DNA of 25,759 nucleotides from an uncultured Candidatus Melainabacteria bacterium (lineage in GTDB: Bacteria > Cyanobacteriota > Vampirovibrionia > Gastranaerophilales > Gastranaerophilaceae), in contig CAKVJR010000012.1 in assembly GCA_934754855.1 (NCBI GenBank), positions 1 through 25,759 of the forward strand. The letters run 5' to 3'. Position 1 is the stretch's first letter. The number at the start of each line of letters is the position of its first letter. The position numbers and the translations under genes are program-made. Below the pieces are notes generated by a model that did no database searches, was not told the origin of the DNA, and was given only the letters and a program-made list of their open reading frames with translations. Below, one piece after another: positions 22,176 through 25,759 of this stretch.

Positions 22176-23678
22176 TTAAAATTGTAAATAAATAAACTGA
22201 GAACTGCTTATTTTTCCAAAAACCATAATACACAATATTTCTACATAAATCACGGAATATTTTATAATAGGCAATTGTTTGTCATTAAATTTGAAAATAG
22301 AGGAATTATTGTTTTGCAAATAATCGGAAACGAACAAAACCCCAAGCCCGATAATCATCATATACAGGCTTATATAGCCGATATTAAACATTTCAAAATT
22401 ATCCGCTAAATTTGTTGTAAATAAATTATGAAAAGCGTGATTTATGACAGCAATACTGTTTTTTGTACTCGAAGAGCAGACAAATACCCAGCAAATGCTT
22501 ATCAATAAAACAGTTTTTACGCTCATAAAAATACGATAGAATATATTTTGAGGGTTAATTTTGAATGTTTCAAGGAATTTTTTTGTCGCAGGATTTAGCA
22601 AATCGGCTAAAACTATCAGAGCAAAAGGAACAATCCCCGTTGCAATAAAATAATACCCAGTTCCGCCGTGCCAAATTCCGATTAAAAACCACAAAGCCGA
22701 CATTGATAAATATAAAGTAATTTTTTTGCTGACATTTTTGCCGAATTTATTTTTTAATTTTTTGCCCAAATTCACCATAAACGTTGACATTTGCGTCGGA
22801 TACATAACATAATCCTTAAACCACAAACCGAGTGTAATATGCCATTTATGCCAAAAATCACGGACATTTTTTGAAAAGAAAGGTGCATTAAAGTTTTCGG
22901 GAAGTTTTATTCCAAACAGTTGCGACGCCCCGATTATTATGTCCATACAACCCGAAAAATCCGTATAAAGTTGCACGGCATAACACAGCGTTCCGAAGAC
23001 AATATCTATTGCCCCAAAATCGGTATAATTTGAATAAATTGTCGTTGTTAAAACGGCAAATCGCTCGGAAATAACAAGTTTTTTAAAATAACCCCACAAC
23101 ATTCTTCTGACGCCGTAATTGATATTTTCGGGATTAAAAAAATGTTTGTTGATAAAATAATCTTTCATTTCGGAAAATCTTGTTACAGGGCCTGAAATGA
23201 CTTGAGGAAAGAAGAATAAAAAATTTGCAATCGTGACGGGATTTTTCTCCGCCCTGTAAGATTGCCAATAAACGTCAATTATGTATCCGATTGCCGACAG
23301 AGAAAAATAGGAAACGCCAATGTACGGAACCAATTTAATAAATGAAACATCACTTTGGATATCGAAAATCGAAAATATTAACGACAAAAGGTTATGAGCA
23401 TATTTAAAATAAAAAAGAATAAAAACGATTGTACCGATTGCAAGACATAGAATTGTACGTTTCCAAGCGATAGATTTTAACTTTTCTATAATCAATGCGG
23501 AAAAATAAGTTGCCGAAAAAATAATCAGTAACAATAACCATATTTTTTGCGAACTTACGGATTTGTAGAATATCAAACTTGCCAAAAGCAAAATATATTT
23601 TTGATATTTCGGAAAACAATAATACAAAATTAAAGTACAAATCAGAAATAAGAAAAAACAGGTCGAAGTCAGTGTCAT
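22176..23678 (-). CDS. MBOAT-family membrane O-acyltransferase (DltB/AlgI-like)
   Basis: Polytopic membrane protein of 500 residues, with hydrophobic segments from residue 3 to the C-terminus. MBOAT proteins of the DltB/AlgI type take an acyl group from a cytosolic carrier and pass it to an extracytoplasmic polymer. The signature residues are present: FWHKWHITLGLWFKDYV (His 280) and LIGIWHGGTGYYF (His 337, the catalytic His), along with PQVISGPVTRF (158-168) and YTDFSGCMDI (238-247). Its ATG is two bases after the ACP stop, so the two are tightly coupled, and FkbH follows after 20 bases. A partner of the DltD, AlgJ or PatB kind, usual beside such proteins, is not encoded here. The acceptor polymer is unknown. 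Confidence 0.92.
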   Translation of the reverse strand: MTLTSTCFFLFLICTLILYYCFPKYQKYILLLASLIFYKSVSSQKIWLLLLIIFSATYFSALIIEKLKSIAWKRTILCLAIGTIVFILFYFKYAHNLLSLIFSIFDIQSDVSFIKLVPYIGVSYFSLSAIGYIIDVYWQSYRAEKNPVTIANFLFFFPQVISGPVTRFSEMKDYFINKHFFNPENINYGVRRMLWGYFKKLVISERFAVLTTTIYSNYTDFGAIDIVFGTLCYAVQLYTDFSGCMDIIIGASQLFGIKLPENFNAPFFSKNVRDFWHKWHITLGLWFKDYVMYPTQMSTFMVNLGKKLKNKFGKNVSKKITLYLSMSALWFLIGIWHGGTGYYFIATGIVPFALIVLADLLNPATKKFLETFKINPQNIFYRIFMSVKTVLLISICWVFVCSSSTKNSIAVINHAFHNLFTTNLADNFEMFNIGYISLYMMIIGLGVLFVSDYLQNNNSSIFKFNDKQLPIIKYSVIYVEILCIMVFGKISSSQFIYLQF

Positions 23679-23680
23679 TT

Positions 23681-23923
23681 CTATTTTCCCAATTCTAAAA
23701 CAATATCAACAATTTCACCGACATTTTTAAGATTTACAACCTTGCTCATCGGAATTTTAAACGAAAATTCATCTTCAATCGCAACGAGAAGATTAATATG
23801 CTCAAACGAATCCCAACCGTCAATATCTTTCGCCGTGGTTTCGTCGGACAAATTGATATTTTCATCGTCAAAAACATCACGAAAAACCTTATTTAAACGA
23901 TTATAAACATCAACTCTGTCCAT
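23681..23923 (-). CDS. Acyl carrier protein (DltC/PCP-like) of the MBOAT-FkbH operon
   Basis: An acidic 80-residue carrier protein. The phosphopantetheine site is DSF (Asp 38, Ser 39, Phe 40) in GWDSFEHINL; the usual motif is DSL. The flanking helices (about 3-18 and 40-53) are as in ACPs. It is the first gene of the operon, with its own promoter, AAGG before the ATG, and MBOAT two bases downstream. In this setting it most likely carries the acyl group loaded by FkbH and delivers it to the MBOAT, not fatty-acid intermediates. A phosphopantetheinyl transferase must be supplied from elsewhere. Confidence 0.9.
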   Translation of the reverse strand: MDRVDVYNRLNKVFRDVFDDENINLSDETTAKDIDGWDSFEHINLLVAIEDEFSFKIPMSKVVNLKNVGEIVDIVLELGK

Positions 23924-23949
23924 TTTATAACCTTTTTAACCCAATACGC

Positions 23950-23979
23950 ATTATAATATTAACATAAATCGGGTTGTAA
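23950..23979 (-). promoter_or_regulatory. Promoter of the ACP-MBOAT-FkbH operon
   Basis: On the minus strand TTACAA (23974-23979), an 18-base spacer and a perfect TATAAT (23950-23955). The ACP ATG follows 26 bases downstream. Confidence 0.72.
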
Positions 23980-24033
23980 TTTTCGTTTTAAATTTTAGTT
24001 TTAAGTTATGTAAAACAGAGTAAAAACAGGTAA

Positions 24034-24307
24034 CTAAACCTTAAATGGCGGAGTAAAACAGAAGATAAAGTTATAACTCTTATAAAAGAGTGCGGGAATA
24101 CGTTTTTCAAACAGATTATTCAACGATTTATGCAGAGATAAAAAAGTGAAATTTTCAGCAGTTCAAGATATTGTAGATTTTATTGCTGAAGATATTAAAT
24201 ATACTATTTCAGAAATCAAAGAATATGACAATTTTGACGGAAAAGACAGAATGACTGATTTTCAACACGTAAAGATAAGTATAATTTCTTCAAAAAAAAG
24301 ACCCTAA
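24034..24307 (+). pseudogene. Degraded short reading frame of unknown function
   Basis: Two overlapping plus-strand frames read coding-like sequence. The first (24034-24141) contains KVITLIKECGNTFFKQIIQR. The second (24086-24307) contains DKKVKFSAVQDIVDFIAEDI and has an in-frame GTG at 24146; from there it would be a 53-residue protein. One frameshift near 24139 would join them into about 90 residues. No family is recognised and there is no good ribosome site. The final stop lies in the terminator of the opposite gene. It is the only coding signal I see in the 426-base gap between the ACP gene and the adhesin. Confidence 0.25.
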
Positions 24308-24332
24308 AATGTTTTTTGCTTTTAGGGTCTTT
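24292..24332 (-). terminator. Rho-independent terminator of the right-hand adhesin gene
   Basis: AAAGACCCTAAAA (24297-24309) and TTTTAGGGTCTTT (24320-24332) are perfect reverse complements around a 10-base loop. On the minus strand a run of eight T residues follows (24292-24299). It lies 17 bases after the adhesin stop. Confidence 0.92.
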
Positions 24333-24349
24333 ATATTCTAAATTATGTT

Positions 24350-25759
24350 CTATAACGAACTAACTTTATTATTTTGAATTCGCTTTTTAGAAAGTTTATC
24401 AGAGTTCTTTTTTTGTATCATCGTTGCTCTTTTTTCAGTATTTACAACGTCAATAGAATTATTGTTTGTAATCGCTTCATCAACTTGATTTTTGACTGAA
24501 CTTTGTAAAACAAATCGCTTAACATAAAAATTATCATAATCAAATTGTGTCGGCATTTCATACAAAATTGAATTTCCACTTTCGACGGGTTTTTCTGATG
24601 TAGGCATCTTTTCAACCATTGAAGCACCTGCTGTCGTCGAAGAATTATTCATACTTGTATAATATTTACTGTCATTTACAGAAATATGCCTATTTTGACG
24701 AAGAACATTGATTGAATCTGTAACAATATTATTCGTTTCATCAACTTTAATACTTGAGGGAGATTTATTCAATCTCATTTGAACATCAACATAAAGCAAT
24801 GGTTGCATATTCGTATTATCAATAACAATACATTTTTTGCCGATGTTTAATGTTCCTTTTTGTTCTATTTCCATATTTTCAATAGACAATTTAGGAGCGG
24901 AAGTCGTTATTTTAACATCTTTAACTTTTAAACTACCGATGTTTATATTAGAATCTGTATCCAAATTTAAAGTGTCTGTTCTCAAAGCAGTATAATTTGC
25001 TGTCGTTCCACTCGTAGAAACATGTATTCCTTCTCCAGCAGAAAGATTTAAATTATTACCGTCAGAAAGTTTTATGTTAATTGGCTTATTATTGCTTCCA
25101 ATACTCTCATCAGCATGCAAGTTCAAATTTTTAACATTGAAATTGTATCCTGAATCCAAACGACCGTTATAAATAGATTTATTTGAAGATAACTTCACTT
25201 TTTCAACATAATCATTTGAATAGCCATTAACATTTCCTATTTTAATATTGTTTGCCGTATTAATCTTTAAATCATCGACAGAAGCATTAAGATTACCATT
25301 CAAATCAACTTCTTGAATTTCAATGTCTTTTGCATTTATGTTCAAGTCTTTCTTCAATTCTGCATTTGCGATAGAAACTGAATTTTCTACATCAAGGTTC
25401 GTATCTCCATTTACAGTCAATTTATTTGAAATTTCTGTATTCTTGGATTTATTTACAAAATCACCTTGAACATTTGCTTTTGCAATTTTTGTATTTTCAC
25501 TTGATGTAATATTTGCTTTTCCGTCAACAGTCAAATCTGATATTTCTGTATTTGTTGAATTGTTTGTCAAGTTACCGCTAACATTTGCCGTACCGATTGT
25601 TGTCTTTTCTGTTGTCGTAATTTCTACATCATCAGCAACTGACATATTTGAAATATTTGCCGTTGTTGACGTTGATTTCAAATTCTTCAATTCTGCATTT
25701 GCGATAGAAACTGAATTTTCTACATCAAGGTTCGTATCTCCATTTACAGTCAATTTATT
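24350..25759 (-). CDS. C-terminal part of a repeat-rich surface adhesin, 5' end beyond window
   Basis: The frame is open from the right edge of the window to a TAG at 24350, 470 codons; no start is present. The first part (about 1-150) is made of short Asn/Thr/Ser-rich repeats such as TVNGDTNLDVENSVSIANAE and TEISDLTVDGKANITSSE, as in beta-helical filamentous haemagglutinin or LktA-type adhesins. A longer beta-rich stretch follows, then a polar, basic end (KKNSDKLSKKRIQNNKVSSL). There is no autotransporter barrel, so if it is exported it probably uses another route, such as two-partner secretion. An exact 77-bp segment occurs twice. Ligand and export route cannot be judged from this part. Confidence 0.65.
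   Translation of the reverse strand, partial: NKLTVNGDTNLDVENSVSIANAELKNLKSTSTTANISNMSVADDVEITTTEKTTIGTANVSGNLTNNSTNTEISDLTVDGKANITSSENTKIAKANVQGDFVNKSKNTEISNKLTVNGDTNLDVENSVSIANAELKKDLNINAKDIEIQEVDLNGNLNASVDDLKINTANNIKIGNVNGYSNDYVEKVKLSSNKSIYNGRLDSGYNFNVKNLNLHADESIGSNNKPINIKLSDGNNLNLSAGEGIHVSTSGTTANYTALRTDTLNLDTDSNINIGSLKVKDVKITTSAPKLSIENMEIEQKGTLNIGKKCIVIDNTNMQPLLYVDVQMRLNKSPSSIKVDETNNIVTDSINVLRQNRHISVNDSKYYTSMNNSSTTAGASMVEKMPTSEKPVESGNSILYEMPTQFDYDNFYVKRFVLQSSVKNQVDEAITNNNSIDVVNTEKRATMIQKKNSDKLSKKRIQNNKVSSL
25350..25426 (-). repeat. 77-bp in-frame direct repeat in the adhesin gene, inner copy
   Basis: Identical to 25683-25759 at an offset of 333 bases (111 codons). It encodes NKLTVNGDTNLDVENSVSIA and the following residues up to LKK. 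The outer copy reaches the window edge, so the true repeat may be longer. Confidence 0.88.
25683..25759 (-). repeat. 77-bp in-frame direct repeat in the adhesin gene, outer copy (cut by window edge)
   Basis: Partner of 25350-25426, with no mismatch seen. It suggests a tandem 111-residue unit of which more copies may lie beyond the window. Confidence 0.88.

Noticed and set aside
17546..24332. Shared AAAAAAAAGACCCT at both 17546 and 24292 as a dispersed repeat
   Set aside because: Both are independent terminator hairpins; the match is limited to the A/T run and half of the stem.
24350..25759. CRISPR-like array suggested by spaced repeats
   Set aside because: The repeats are in frame, protein-coding and irregular in size (77 bp exact at 333-bp offset), with no short repeats separated by unique spacers.

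Overview
The window looks like the chromosome of a low-GC, Gram-negative-type (diderm) anaerobic bacterium. The diderm inference rests on a 2259-residue autotransporter with a C-terminal outer-membrane barrel. The anaerobe inference rests on an [FeFe]-hydrogenase maturase, HydE. Gene style (tandem minus-strand genes, TTG starts, an N-terminal 'NISFG' motif, a coiled-coil protein with an NlpC/CHAP-like end, very large adhesins) would suit a gut Gastranaerophilales/Vampirovibrionia (Melainabacteria) genome. That assignment is an inference from family resemblance; no taxonomic marker is in the window.

Left part, about 1-9.5 kb: housekeeping and carbon metabolism. On the minus strand lie a PC4/YdbC-type nucleic-acid-binding protein and priA, translationally coupled (TAATG) and directly downstream of a phosphohexomutase-family enzyme, with hydE further upstream. 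The mutase is best started at an internal ATG, because a consensus promoter lies inside the longer open frame. Divergent from hydE, the plus strand carries a glyoxalase I-like gene and a GH13 glucan-branching-like enzyme, closed by a strong terminator. A tRNA-Ala(UGC) with its own promoter and terminator follows.

About 9.5-10.6 kb: a decayed insertion next to the tRNA. It holds a frameshifted tyrosine-integrase fragment without catalytic residues, direct repeats one helical turn apart inside a long inverted repeat, and a second degraded reading frame. Everything to the right, except one gene, is on the minus strand and is dominated by surface proteins, so this may be the edge of an accessory region.

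About 10.6-19.6 kb: the giant autotransporter, with Pmp-like GGAI/FxxN motifs and a perfect 185-bp in-frame internal duplication, and a coiled-coil protein ending in a cysteine-peptidase-like domain. About 19.7-20.3 kb: a plus-strand QueD/PTPS homologue with a zinc ribbon; the usual catalytic Cys is absent.

About 20.4-24.0 kb: a self-contained three-gene operon with its own promoter, acyl carrier protein - MBOAT acyltransferase - FkbH-like HAD protein. The parts suggest that FkbH loads a glyceryl-type acyl group onto the carrier protein and the MBOAT passes it across the membrane to an envelope polymer, like a Dlt system in which FkbH replaces DltA. This is the best candidate for an undescribed system here. 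The right edge holds a degraded short reading frame, a terminator and the 3' end of another repeat-rich adhesin.
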